A DNA stretch of 64,000 bases, taken from the NCBI GenBank assembly GCA_029531795.1, contig JAPEIS010000007.1, positions 682,001 through 746,000 of the forward strand, read 5' to 3'. Positions 48,958 to 59,309 of this stretch are shown one piece after another. The notes beneath the pieces were generated by a model. The model saw only the letters and a program-made list of their open reading frames with translations, ran no database searches and had not been told where the DNA came from. The DNA is from Sclerotinia nivalis. Its lineage: Eukaryota; Ascomycota; Leotiomycetes; Helotiales; Sclerotiniaceae. Position numbers and translations under genes: made by a program. Position 1 is the first letter of the stretch. Each line of letters opens with the position of its first letter.

Positions 48958-49103
48958 TATTACAATAATGGTAGAATACTTTAAGATATAATAATATTCT
49001 ATAAAAAAAGAAAAAGGTACTAGGAAAAGTGCTAATTATATAGGGGATAGGTACCTTAAACAGCTATGCAGATTAGCTAGGAACGGGTTACGAACCCGTG
49101 ATT
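48958..49103 (-). repeat. 5' LTR of A2
   Basis: This is a 146-bp inverted A LTR. The outer (right) end is clean (AGCTAGGAACGGGTTACGAA and CCCGTGAT), while the inner side is A/T-converted. The last base is T rather than A, which RIP alone does not explain. Confidence 0.9.
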
Positions 49104-49895
49104 TATATATATAGTTTAAAGATACTATATTTCTATTCGCTAAAGTATATTCAGGAAAGATTGAAGTGTTTGTATTTGATCAATCATCTGTTTATGCTTT
49201 TTCTAGAGAAGGAATATTAAACACTTTTAATATAAATATCAATAGCGAAAATATTCCAAACATTTCTAAAAATATATTCTATCCTTCGGAAACAACAAAA
49301 CCAAGATTAATAGATAAGAAACAGAAAATGTAGATTATTAATTTTAATAATAGATCAAAAATGTCTAAAAATATAATCGAAACTTTTACAGAACAAAGAT
49401 ACTACCCAAAAATTGATACTAAAAAACAATTCAAAAGCAAATACTCTTCTTAATACTCTAATCCTTTATTATATCCTTCTTTTAAATAATTCCCTTTTCA
49501 ACCTCTTTGTTGTCTTATTTGTATACTTCAAAATCATACAGATTTTCGAAAGCAAAAATCGGTTATTATTCAAATTATCGAAAATACAGATTATATTTGT
49601 TTCTTTCTACTCAAATTTCATTGCGAATTAAACTCAATTGAGATATACTAAAGGTATTCGAAGATTAGGTTCAAACAAATCGAGAAAAAGAGTTTTAAAG
49701 TTGCTAAAAAAAGTATAGTAAAAGCTTTGAATATATATTCGATAGATATTATAAAACGATTTTGTAATAGATCATTTCGATTTATAAATAGATACAGAAA
49801 AGAAATAAATACAAAAACAATAGTATAATATATACAAAAACAAAAGGGATATAGAAAGATTTCAAAGATTATAATAAAGGAATTTGATGATTAAA
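49104..49895 (+). pseudogene. carboxy-terminal half of an unrelated DDE transposase
   Basis: One frame reads TIFLFAKVYSGKIEVFVFDQ at the start, with the Asp of VFVFDQSS as the probable second catalytic acid. It continues through TAG at 49333 and later stops with ETFTEQRYYPKIDTKKQFK near 49380. Then it shifts to a second frame: DYICFFLLKFHCELNSIEIY near 49580-49635 (probable catalytic Glu), KQIEKKSFKVAKKSIVKAL near 49680, and FCNRSFRFINRYRKEINT near 49770. The end is GYRKISKIIIKEFDD and a stop at 49895. The FLP-type LNPIE pattern belongs to a DDE_3-like transposase family common in fungal genomes. The amino-terminal half is missing at the A2 border. Confidence 0.7.
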
Positions 49896-50230
49896 TGATA
49901 TTTAAATAGTAATTAAAAGTTAAATAATATTGATATAGAATAATCTAAAATACGAGGTTTTACCTTTAAATGATAAGAATCCTGATCATATGATTAGCTC
50001 AATAAGGGCCGATAAGATTAGATAAGGATTTGACGCACGGACTTTTTTGTGGAAATATTTTAAAACACCAAAAAATATACTAAAATGTATTAAAAATCAA
50101 ATGTATATCAATTTAAATTTATTTTTACTTTAATGAACTCCTTTAAATTAGGGCTATATTTTGATGTAAAAAGTAAAAAATTCTAAAAAAAGAATCTTTT
50201 GTAGGTGGTTGAGTGATGAGGACTGTAAAA
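49896..50230. other. non-coding 3' flank of the DDE transposase fragment
   Basis: This is 335 bp without a readable frame, not repeated elsewhere in the window. It contains the G+C-richer words AAGGGCCGATAAG and TTTGACGCACGGAC. It ends where A4 homology begins (about 50231), so its last bases (ending GAGGACTGTAAAA) are a candidate terminal end of the transposon. The matching left end is not present. Confidence 0.4.
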
Positions 50231-52277
50231 AGCAAGGTTTATTAGATTTTATATCTAATTGTAGATTGAAATTATAATTCACAAAGAACGATAAACAATT
50301 TATTGTTTCAAAAATCAAATTATTTGAAGCAAATTCTATTAAAAGTAATTATTTTATTTAATTGTTTTGATGAAAGTTTATAAATATATATAAATATTGT
50401 TCTAGAATTGAATTGATTCGTTTTGTTTAGTTATCTATCTGCAAATGAAATGTTGAATTGTATTTAAGGGTTATTTTTAATCATTTAGAAAGTTATATCC
50501 AGAACCCCAATACGAATTGTATTTCCTAATCTGAAATGATATTTTCCGGTAGATTATATAATATATAAATACGATTGATGAAAACGTTAATCAATTCTTT
50601 TATTATCAAAAATCTTATATTTATAAAATACTTTATTTTTGTTAATCTATAAATAATTACTAATATATATTTGTATATTGAATTATAGTATTTGTAATCT
50701 AGCAAAAATATAATATAATTGATCGAAATATTTGATTACAATCGGAAAAAAACAAATAATAGTTTCAGAAAATCTGAAGAAAATGATTTCGGAGATTTTA
50801 TTCGAATATAGAATTTATAAGATTGAATATAAATACCTATTTCTTAATATATCTATAGTTATCAATTATTTCTAGAAATCAAATCAATAATCTTTATATA
50901 ATCAAAATGATTAATAAAGTTCAACGAATATATTCTATATAAGATTTGTATTTTCAATTCGTTATCAAAAGAAATCTATAGTTTTTTATAAATATAACAA
51001 TCTTGTATAATTATTTATAAAACGTTTCTGAATTCTTTTGATTATTTAATTATAAAGAAGTCTTCGATTACTAATATTAATTATTTGACTATATCTGATC
51101 TGTTATATATTATATCAATAAATTCATCGATAAATTTGTTTTCGAATAGTATTATTTAATCTATTATAGCTAATAAAAGATCATCTGTAAATTCTTTATA
51201 TAGATTTATATTAAATCTATCGATAAATAAAACAATACATTTCTGGTTTTTTAAATATTCATTATTGGAATTAGAATTATCAAATTGATCTTTTTATTGA
51301 TAATTCAAAGTATCTAAATAGATTGTTTTAGTTATTAATCGATAAATGATTCGGAAATTATATTGAAATAGAAACTCTAATTATTGTATTTGATATTGAT
51401 TTAATACTTTTGTTATTGTAAAATATTCCAGATTTTTGTAATCAATTAAGATTTCGAATTCCTATTAGGATTTTTATAATTTTGATTATTATTTTTCTAT
51501 TGATTTAATAATAATTAATAATTCTTTATTATAGATCTTGTAATTACATTTAATAATTAAATACTTCGAAGAAAAGTATATTATTAATTATAAAATATTA
51601 TTATTATCGTATTGAGAAAATACATTTCCCGAAATCCAATCCGAAGTATTTATTTTCAATATAATTTTCTTATTATAATCAAAATAAATAAATATTAAAA
51701 CTATTGTAAATACATTTTTCAGATTCTCGAATATTATTATATAATTATTCTTCTATTGTTAATCTACTTTTTTTTTAATAAATCATTTAAAGAATAATAG
51801 ATGTTTGAAAAATCCTTTATAAATCAATAATAAAAATTTACAAAACCAAAGAATTATTGTAGATCTTTAACAGATATTGATTGTATTCAAAAAATAATAG
51901 TTAATATTTTATTTTGTTTTATTTTTATATTTTCAAATATAATTATAAAATTTAAATATTTCGTAAAAATTATTTCAAATTTGTATTTATTAATATCGAT
52001 TTGTAAATTAGTATTTTATAATTTCTAGATTATATTGCAAATATATTCTCGATATTGATTTTTATCTTTAAAATATATAAGAATATCATCGAAGTATATA
52101 ATATAATATTTATTCAATTCATTAAACAAAATATAATTAATATAATATTGGAATAATATTAATATATTATAAAAACTAAAGAATATAATTAATAATTCAA
52201 ATAATCCAAATCGAATAATAAAAGCAGTTTTCTATTCATCGTTTTCTATAATACAAAATTTGTTGACAATAATAATA
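50231..52277 (-). pseudogene. pol: integrase, RNase H and part of reverse transcriptase of A4
   Basis: This is the inverted pol interior, homologous to 30530-32590 of A2. The reverse transcriptase YLDD region lies near 52100 and RNase H near 51400-51650. It is strongly mutated, with no long frame. It is interrupted by the transposon at 52277 (TA). Confidence 0.7.
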
Positions 52278-52339
52278 AGTCTAGTACCCTACTTTTCGGC
52301 CACCCCCTCTTTTCGGCCACCCCCTCTTTTCGGCCACCC
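52278..52339 (+). repeat. left TIR of the Fot1-type element with three subterminal repeats
   Basis: The 12-bp terminus is followed by three tandem copies of a 17-bp unit, (CT)CTTTTCGGCCACCCC. The sequence is strikingly G+C-rich and unmutated. Confidence 0.9.
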
Positions 52340-52384
52340 CAAAAAAAACCATTATATAAATTTTAAACCTTAATAATTCAACAA

Positions 52385-53983
52385 CTATTCTACTTCAATA
52401 TAATCGCCTATAGAATCTGTTTTATAATCATTATTAGAATCATCTTTATCAATTTCACAATCCCTAGCTTCAATTTGCGCCTTTCGAATAGCTTTAATCC
52501 CTATAAACTTTGAATTCAGGCTAATCTTAATCATCCTTCTTTTTTTGGATACAATATGTTCTATTTTATATTCTAATTGCTTTATTCGACGTTCTGTTAG
52601 CATAAATGCATAATCCTTAGCATCAAATCCTTTCGAAATCTTTCGAAAAAGCAATCGACGAATTGGAAGATCGGTCTCTTTTTCTCGAATCATAATATAA
52701 GTATAGTTTCGAATATCATTTGCTTTTTGAAGGGTTTTTTATTCAATAAAAAATACCTTTTTATTCTATTGAAGTATAGGATCATCATTTGAAAAAGGGT
52801 TCTGAATAATAATCTCTTTATTGTTATTTTCGAATAACAATCTATTGAAAAAAGGTTTAGTATGGTTTTGAGATTATAAATTTGAAGTTTTTTATCTTTC
52901 CTTGATATTATAAATTGTTAAACCCTTTATTCTTGCTTTCTGATAGTATTCAAGAAAGCTACACTTTTCAATTGATATAGAATCTGATATAGAACCTAAT
53001 TTATTGAAATGATACCTATATTCGTTTTTGAAAAACGAGAATATCGATAAATCTAATAGTTGTAATATATATGATATATATAGCGATAAAAATAAAAGGT
53101 ATATATTATATTTGAAGCATTCCATTATAAATTCAATGGTTTCGTGATTTTCATGATTATCCAAAATAAGTAATCTAATCTCTTTCGATCGGAAGAGGGC
53201 TGTTTGAAGTATAAAGACCTTTTTCAATTATTCAAGAACTGTCTTATTAATCGTTTATTCATTTTCAATTACAATAAAATTCCAATCTTTATATAGAATA
53301 AGATCTGTAAGAAACTATTGTTATTGGACTTTCGAACCCTTGTAAATAACAAGAAGGGAAAGGGTTTTACCGATTGCTGAAATACACTCAATAAAAGAAG
53401 TTCAAACTTTTAAACCAAACTATTTTTTTTGAATAAAACATTACTAGAAACTCCCTACTATTAATTTATTAAAGCCCTAACCTTCTATAATATCTACTTC
53501 ATTTATATTCCATCTATTTTCGGGTTTGATATATTTAATATCAAGCAAATACAACTTTTCAAACCATTTGTGAATAATTTCACCAATTACATCTGAAACA
53601 CAAACGGAATCAATCCTATATTGTCTTTTGGTTCTGATTTCAAGATTCCTAACCAAAAAACTATATAATTATTTCTTTCCAAATGATAAATTATCTCCTT
53701 TTATTTCAAAGAGGTTTTCGTCCATTTCCTTTATTTGTCGATACATAAGGCTAATATTCAATGATTCTTATATTAATATCTATTTTACTAATCTTTTCTT
53801 CTAAATCAAAGCTATCTTTTGCTGGTTTTGTATACCTTTTTTATGAAGTAAATAACTATAAATTCGATTTTGAAGTATAATATAAAGAACTCCATATTTT
53901 GAACTAATTCGATATATAAATATACCATTTGCAATTATATTAAAGACCATAGCAATATCATTTTCAATATATAAATTCGGCAT
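52385..53983 (-). pseudogene. pogo/Fot1-type transposase pseudogene
   Basis: The start is the ATG at 53983. The first run (53983-53801) is a psq-type helix-turn-helix: MPNLYIENDIAMVFNIIANG, then KYGVLYIILQNRIYSYL. The middle is broken. The run 53227-52892 contains the DDE_1 core: RLLILDNHENHETIEFIMEC, the position of the second catalytic Asp, then YNIYLLFLSLYISYILQLLD and SIFSFFKNEYR. The last run (52693-52385) is the basic, coiled-coil-like carboxy end (RRIKQLEYKIEHIVSKKRR). The total span of about 533 codons equals the usual length of Fot1-class transposases. In-frame stops and frameshifts disable it. The protein would cut and paste the element by binding its TIRs. Confidence 0.85.
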
Positions 53984-54087
53984 TTTATAAATAATAATAT
54001 ATTAAAATTTCAGATCAATTGATTGAATAATTATTGAATTATTAAAGATTGAATGAGATAGAGTGCTTATAACGATAAGTTTTTTGG

Positions 54088-54131
54088 GGTGGCCGAAAAG
54101 AGGGGGTGGCCGAAAAGTGGGGTACTAGACT
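54088..54131 (+). repeat. right TIR of the Fot1-type element with two subterminal repeats
   Basis: This is the inverted counterpart of the left end: GGGGTGGCCGAAAAG twice, then TGGGGTACTAGACT. It has one repeat fewer than the left end. Confidence 0.9.
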
Positions 54132-54133
54132 TA

Positions 54134-54750
54134 ATATCTAATTTGATATAGATTTTTGTATTATAAAGAATACTCAAAATTTCTCAAATGATTGATAAAG
54201 GATATCGATTTTTAATAATAATATTATTCAATTTATAATAATCTTAATAGATACAAATCTTTCTATTAGATTTAATTGCTAAAAATAATAAAACTACATT
54301 TCGTAATCTTGATTCCCAAATGAAACTTTTGACAAAATTGTTATCGATCCATTTTAGAAAACCTATGAATATGATAATGAATGATATAAACCACTCCACC
54401 AGGAAGCCGGCGAAAGGAATCGAACCTAAATAGTATTATATTTCATATCGGGTAAAAATTTTCGAATTATCTTTAATTCGAGAAAAGACAAAAAGCGATT
54501 TTTGAAATATAAAGGTTTTTTTCCAAATATCAATTCTATTTTGTAATTCTATATCCGATATAAAGAAAGTATATCTATATAACGAAATAAAAAAGCAAAT
54601 AATTTATCTTGAAATTACATAGAAAGCTTTTCCCTGATTTTATTATCATTAAAGGGTGATTTGCTATTGAAGAATTTCTCGATATCCATTTCTGTTATTT
54701 TTCGAAAGTATTCTGATTGATAATAATAATAAAGGTTCATTCTTTGATAT
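54134..54750 (-). pseudogene. pol: reverse transcriptase and linker of A4, continued
   Basis: This resumes after the transposon with the start of the reverse transcriptase (inverted) and the protease linker. It is interrupted by the 102-bp insert at 54356 and by a deletion of about 300 bp near 54720-54740 relative to A2. Confidence 0.65.
54356..54457 (-). other. 102-bp insert with tRNA-like boxes
   Basis: This segment is absent from the other A copies and is flanked by ATTTT direct repeats (54351-54355, 54458-54462). On the minus strand it holds GGTTCGATTCC, a perfect match to the conserved T-arm (B-box) pattern. Further downstream it holds TGGTGGAGTGGTT, resembling a D-arm (A-box), with the 6-bp palindrome GCCGGC between them. 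The boxes are in the reverse of the normal tRNA order. It could be the junction of two adjacent tRNAs (for example an organellar tRNA cluster), a SINE fragment or a permuted tRNA. No full cloverleaf can be drawn. Confidence 0.5.
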
Positions 54751-56976
54751 TAACTTTGGTCAATATTGTTCAACGATTTTTTATATAGATTCGTACTGAA
54801 TAAAATATTAATTCAACATTATTTATACTTAAAACAATATTCTTTTATTATAAATTCTTATATAATAATGATTTATACCAAATATTAAGGTTTTATCGAT
54901 TTGTAAATCGATTCTAGAGTCTTTTATCGATTTATAATCTTCGTTTATGAAAATCGATTCATTATAATCTTGCTTTGATAGCTTTTTTAAAATCGTTTTA
55001 AAATTTTGAATATATATTTCGTCATCTTCGTTTTTGTTTTCGATAAACAATGATAAATATCGAAAAGGATTCTTTTTTATATTAGAAAGGAAAGTTTTAA
55101 TTGGAAATAATATATTAAGAACTTTATTAATAAATAGCTTTGTAAATATACTATTTTTATATATTTGATCTATATATATTAACGAAGGGATTGTTAATAT
55201 TTGTATTAAATCGAATGTATTATAAAGATAACAATGTATTATACAATATTGAGAATTGAAAAAGAAAATTATATACTTTCAATTTATATATAGATTATAA
55301 TATTGTAATTATAATAGTCTAAAAATGATTGAAATCTCTTTGAAAAGTTTTGTAATGAAGAATAATTATGTTTTTTTATATTATCTTATTGTTATATTTA
55401 TTACGAAATAATCAGTAATAATATCTATAGTATTTTCATTTATTAAATGGAGTTTGTAACAATATAATAAAAATCGAATTAGAATATTATTTCAATTAAC
55501 GAAAGAACAATTAACGAATGCCTTTTCTGAATATCCATTATCAATTAAATTGATCATATTGAAGAGAGAAGAATATATTGAGAATATAATAGTTTGAACA
55601 AATAAAGATTTGTTATTTATAAAATTAAATTATAAAGGTTCTTTATTAATTATTGTTCATTGTATTTATTCTATATTCTTTGATAATTTCTGCAAATAAT
55701 TTGTTATAAAAATTAAGCTTTTCTCAAATACTTTTGAATAGATATAAATGATAATGATATTATATTATAAAGAGATATATTAAATATATTGTCTAATAAT
55801 ACCAATACTTCTTTTTCAATAAAATTATTAAATATATTAAAATGTTATTATTGATGATTATTGTAATTCTAATAATTACCTTGTTGGAAACTTTTGCAAT
55901 CAATTGAATTAAAAGAATAATATTATTAGATTTGAAATTGTATTTGATATCCTTTTCGTTGATAACTACCTCAAATAATTGAATTATTCAAACAATATTA
56001 TTAGCATTATTATTATAATTGATAATTGTCTCTCAAATAACTATTTATATAGAAATTTCCTTTATATTTATTTGTATTTCTTATAATATCAATTTGTTTC
56101 TTTGTTTCGCAATCTGTAATTCGATAATCAGATTATTTACAAAAATAATATAGATTATAAAGATATTCATATTCCCTTTATATTTGCTTCAGGGTTCTGA
56201 TTGTATCGAGATTTATAAAATCATCTTGAATTTGAAATACTAATAATATTTGATATTGAATATAAATTGAATTAAATTTCGAAGAGTTTATATTATAATA
56301 CTCATTATCCCGATAGTTTTGATTTCATATTTGGAATTTCTTTTTTTATTCTTCAATATCGATGAGTTTATAAAGATTTGAACTATTCTTTATTAGTATT
56401 TTCAATTCGTTGATAATTTTTTATTTTATTACGAAAATTATTTCTTGAAAAGTTTTACTATTAAGCATATTCAAATATTTCAATTGTAAAAAAAAAAAAA
56501 AATTAAGTTTTTTCGTTTATTTTGAATTTATCGAATTTGATTGTTGTTTTGTATTCAATATTAATTGAAATATAAAGACTATCGAGTTTCTTTAGAAATA
56601 TATTTATAATAATAAATTCCGATATATTATTTATGATTTTTTCATATTTTTTCGTCTTTTTTATTGGATTGTTTTTTTCAAAAAGAAAATTATATATAAC
56701 AATTTTTTTGGTTTTGTATCGAAAACTATAGTATTGTTTTTCTAATAGATATATAAATCTATCTTTCAATTTTTATATTCGCTTTATTCAATTAAAAAAC
56801 CTGTTTTTTCATCTTTAAATAATTCAGGATTCTTTATAGTTTATTATAATCGATAGATTGATATAGAAGAATTTGAATCGATAGATAATCAATTAAATTG
56901 TTTTTGAAAAGTAAAGTTCTAGATTATTAATTTAATATTAACTGTATTATTTAATTGTAGATCTTTTTATAATATA

Positions 56977-57776
56977 AGTCCCTTACCCCACATTCCGGCC
57001 ATTATTTACACCAAAAATCACGAAAATCAGCATTTTTAACTTTTTTATTTATGAATATAATTTTTTGAAATTTTGAATATAGATTTATTATATATATATA
57101 AATAAATTCTGAAAATTTCAGATTTTTCGCAATTTTTTCTATTCAGATATTTAAGATTTAATTTTCAAATTTTGAATTTGTATACAAATTATATACAAAA
57201 TTCTACATTTTGAAAAATATTAATAACATTTCAATAAAAATCATTAAAAATAAAATATAAATTTTATTTATATTATTGAATTATAATGTATTAAAAAATA
57301 TATTAATATTAGATACTATAATTTGTAATTAATGAATTATTTGAAATTTTATATTTTACTAACAAAATATTTATATGAGAAACTATATAATAGTAAATAA
57401 CTCATTAACTACAAATTATAATATATAATATTATTATATTTTCGAACATAATATAATTAAATAGATTAAATAAATTTACATTTTATTTTTAACCATTTTT
57501 GTTAAAAAACTATTAGTATTTTTTAAAATGTTAAATTTTATATACAATTTATATACAAATTGAAAATTCAAAAGTTTAATCTTCAATATCTCAATAGAAA
57601 AAATTGCGAAAAATCTGAAATTTTCAGAATTTATTTATATATATATAATAAATCTATATTCAAAATTTCAAAAAATTATATTCATAAATAAAAAAGTTAA
57701 AAATGCTGATTTTCGTGATTTTTGGTGTAAATAATGGCCGGAATGGGGGGGGGGCCGGAATGTGGGGTAAGGGACT
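56977..57776. mobile_element. long-TIR MITE with TA target (Fot1-like ends)
   Basis: This 800-bp foldback element is flanked by TA (56975-56976, 57777-57778). The ends read AGTCCCTTACCCCACATTCC inward on both strands. The inverted repeat extends more than 200 bp with almost perfect identity (for example ACACCAAAAATCACGAAAAT in the left arm and its complement in the right arm). The right arm has an extra unit containing a run of ten G (57745-57754) and a second GGCCGGAATG. The internal core is A/T-rich without any frame, so it is non-autonomous. The symmetry is hardly disturbed, suggesting a young insertion. Confidence 0.93.
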
Positions 57777-58157
57777 TATATATATTTTATCAATATTATT
57801 TTGTTTGAACTAATATTTGTTTTGTAAAGCTAAATAGATATTATATATATACAATGATTTTAGAGTTTTGTATATTAGTAAATATATCGAAAACAGGGAT
57901 TGGATCTTTAAAATCTTCATTTCTAATATTGAAGAATTCGTATACAAACTATTGATAATTAAAGAAAACAGATTTAATATATTTTCGGAACTCAAGCATT
58001 ATCTTTGATTGGACTGAAGGTATCGATAGTTCTAATAGGATTGATTGAATAATATCCGATATAATAATGAATTATTTAAGATAATCTTAAAAGCTAAAAT
58101 ATGATTATAAAATCTTTGATTTCGATTATATAACAATATAATATTAATCAAATCGAG

Positions 58158-58222
58158 GTTTGGGTTTGAGTTTGAGTTTGGGTTTAGATCTGAATCTGGA
58201 TCTGGATTTGGATTTGGGTTTG
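58158..58222 (-). repeat. GGGTTT-type hexanucleotide tract of A4
   Basis: On the plus strand there are tandem six-base units such as GGTTTG, AGTTTG, GGATCT and GGATTT. It is the counterpart of 3766-3832, 33705-33776 and 48760-48820, with a different unit number in each. Confidence 0.8.
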
Positions 58223-58362
58223 AATCGAATTAAGATATTATTTATTGTTTATTGATATATTATTAATCGAAGTTTTCGAATATTTTGTAAAATTGATTAT
58301 TTGACAAAACTAAACTACTTTTTCTATTCAATAACAAAGTCTTTATAAAGAATAGAATATAC

Positions 58363-58508
58363 TATTATAATAATAGTAGAATACTTTAAGATATAATAAT
58401 ATTCTATGAAAAAATAAGAAGATACTAGGAAGAGTACCGATTATATAGGGGATGGGTGCCTTAGGTATCTATGCAGACTAGCTAGGAACGGGTTACGAAC
58501 CCGTGACA
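58363..58508 (-). repeat. 5' LTR of A4
   Basis: This is a 146-bp inverted A LTR with a clean outer end (GACTAGCTAGGAACGGGTTA, then CGAACCCGTGACA) and a mutated inner end. Confidence 0.93.
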
Positions 58509-59065
58509 AGATTAGAAGATATGATTTCCTAATATAGTATATATATATAAATTTATAAAGATTTCAATGCTATACTAAATTAAGAAAATCGGTTTATTTT
58601 TATATATAATCAAAGCTTTATTCGATTAATTATTATTATTAAGATAATGCAGCGATAGTATATATGAAGAATATATTTGCTTTTATTTAAAGAATCATAT
58701 AAGAAAGAAAAATAATCGGGATAGATATAGCTCTAATTGAATTAAATTGATCATCAATTTGGTCAATTTGGTCGATTTATTGAACTATTATACTCCGATT
58801 GCTTTGTGCTTCTTTCTTTTCTTATTGAAATTTTCCCTTTTCAAGAATTTCTCAGATCATTGAGTTAGAGTCTGATTAGTTTGATCGATTGATTCAATTT
58901 GATCAATTTAGTTAATTTGATCAATTAATTGAATCAACCTTCCAATTTATATAATCTACTCAAATTACCTCAACTGAATTGTAAGCCCCCAGAATCTGGT
59001 TTTCAATAGATGGAACGAAGGAATAAGATATTAGAAAACGAGCTTTTTTTTTAAGAAAGGGATAG
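58509..59065. other. 557 bp between A4 and the G2 LTR
   Basis: No gene is seen. It contains loosely repeated TTGATCAATTTG/TTGGTCAATTTG units (about 58755-58935), which on the minus strand read as a Gln/Ile/Asp-rich run with stops. The last 30 bases (a T-run followed by AAGAAAGGGATAG) resemble the polypurine region before the G1 3' LTR. It may therefore be the 3' interior of a further G-type element rather than unique sequence. Confidence 0.4.
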
Positions 59066-59309
59066 TATAACGATCCTGTATTAATATCTTAAACCATTCT
59101 TTATTTTGTTCTTTGATCCTTTCCGAAGGGATCAAAAATAGTTTAGATTATCTTACATTTATTTCACTCTGTATTCGCTTAGATTTTGATTCTCTTGGAA
59201 GGGATTATAAAAGATTCAATTTCATTATCTTTTGTATAATAATTTGTTATTCTCTAATATAGATTAATTGATTCATTCTATTATATCTTGAATTAAGATT
59301 ATTATTATA
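59066..59309 (+). repeat. LTR of G2
   Basis: This is about 244 bp against 255 bp in G1. It begins TATAACGATCCTG and ends ATTATTATA. Both ends are mutated, unlike the outer LTR ends of the other elements. The hairpin words remain (GATCCTTTCCGAAGGGATC). Confidence 0.85.

Larger units (their letters stand above)
22804..49103 (-). mobile_element. Ty3/gypsy family A, copy A2 (minus strand), carries D and A3
   Basis: A2 is bounded by inverted 146-bp A LTRs (22804-22949 as 3' LTR, 48958-49103 as 5' LTR). With D (6689 bp plus 5) and A3 (12724 bp plus 5) removed it is 6877 bp, within one base of A3 (6878). Own segments are 22804-23764, 30459-33424 and 46154-49103. The left flank is A0 (AATTA); the right flank is an unrelated DDE transposase fragment (TATAT). 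So there is no TSD, and the two flanks do not belong together. Confidence 0.92.
52278..54131 (-). mobile_element. pogo/Fot1-type DNA transposon
   Basis: This is a 1854-bp element flanked by TA (52276-52277 and 54132-54133). Removing it restores the A-family sequence exactly. TIRs start AGTCTAGTACCC and continue with a CTTTTCGGCCACCCC motif. The left end has three copies of this motif (52288-52339) and the right end two. It encodes one transposase on the minus strand. A TA target and ends beginning AGTC are typical of fungal Fot1/pogo elements. Confidence 0.95.
54750..58362 (-). pseudogene. gag: protease and gag pseudogene of A4 (minus strand)
   Basis: The open run 55050-54829 is the linker after protease (MFIENKNEDDEIYIQNFKTI, then LIFGINHYYIRIYNKRILF). 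The protease block is near 55540. The gag region runs from about 58000 down to 55850. Open runs at 57995-57810 (MSSENILNLFSLIINSLY, a shifted frame) and 56769-56503 (ending FKINEKT, containing LDSLYISINIEYKTTIKFDK) cover the conserved Gag block. The hexanucleotide tract is at 58158-58222. The MITE interrupts gag at 56977. Confidence 0.7.
50231..58508 (-). mobile_element. Ty3/gypsy family A, copy A4 (minus strand, 3' end missing)
   Basis: A4 starts inside integrase (equivalent to about 45105 of A3) and runs to a complete 5' LTR at 58363-58508. It lacks the last part of pol and the 3' LTR. Inserts are the Fot1-type transposon (52278-54131), a 102-bp tRNA-like segment (54356-54457) and a MITE (56977-57776). 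Around 54720-54740 about 300 bp present in A2 (33100-33400) are missing, at a GATAATAA repeat. Confidence 0.9.
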
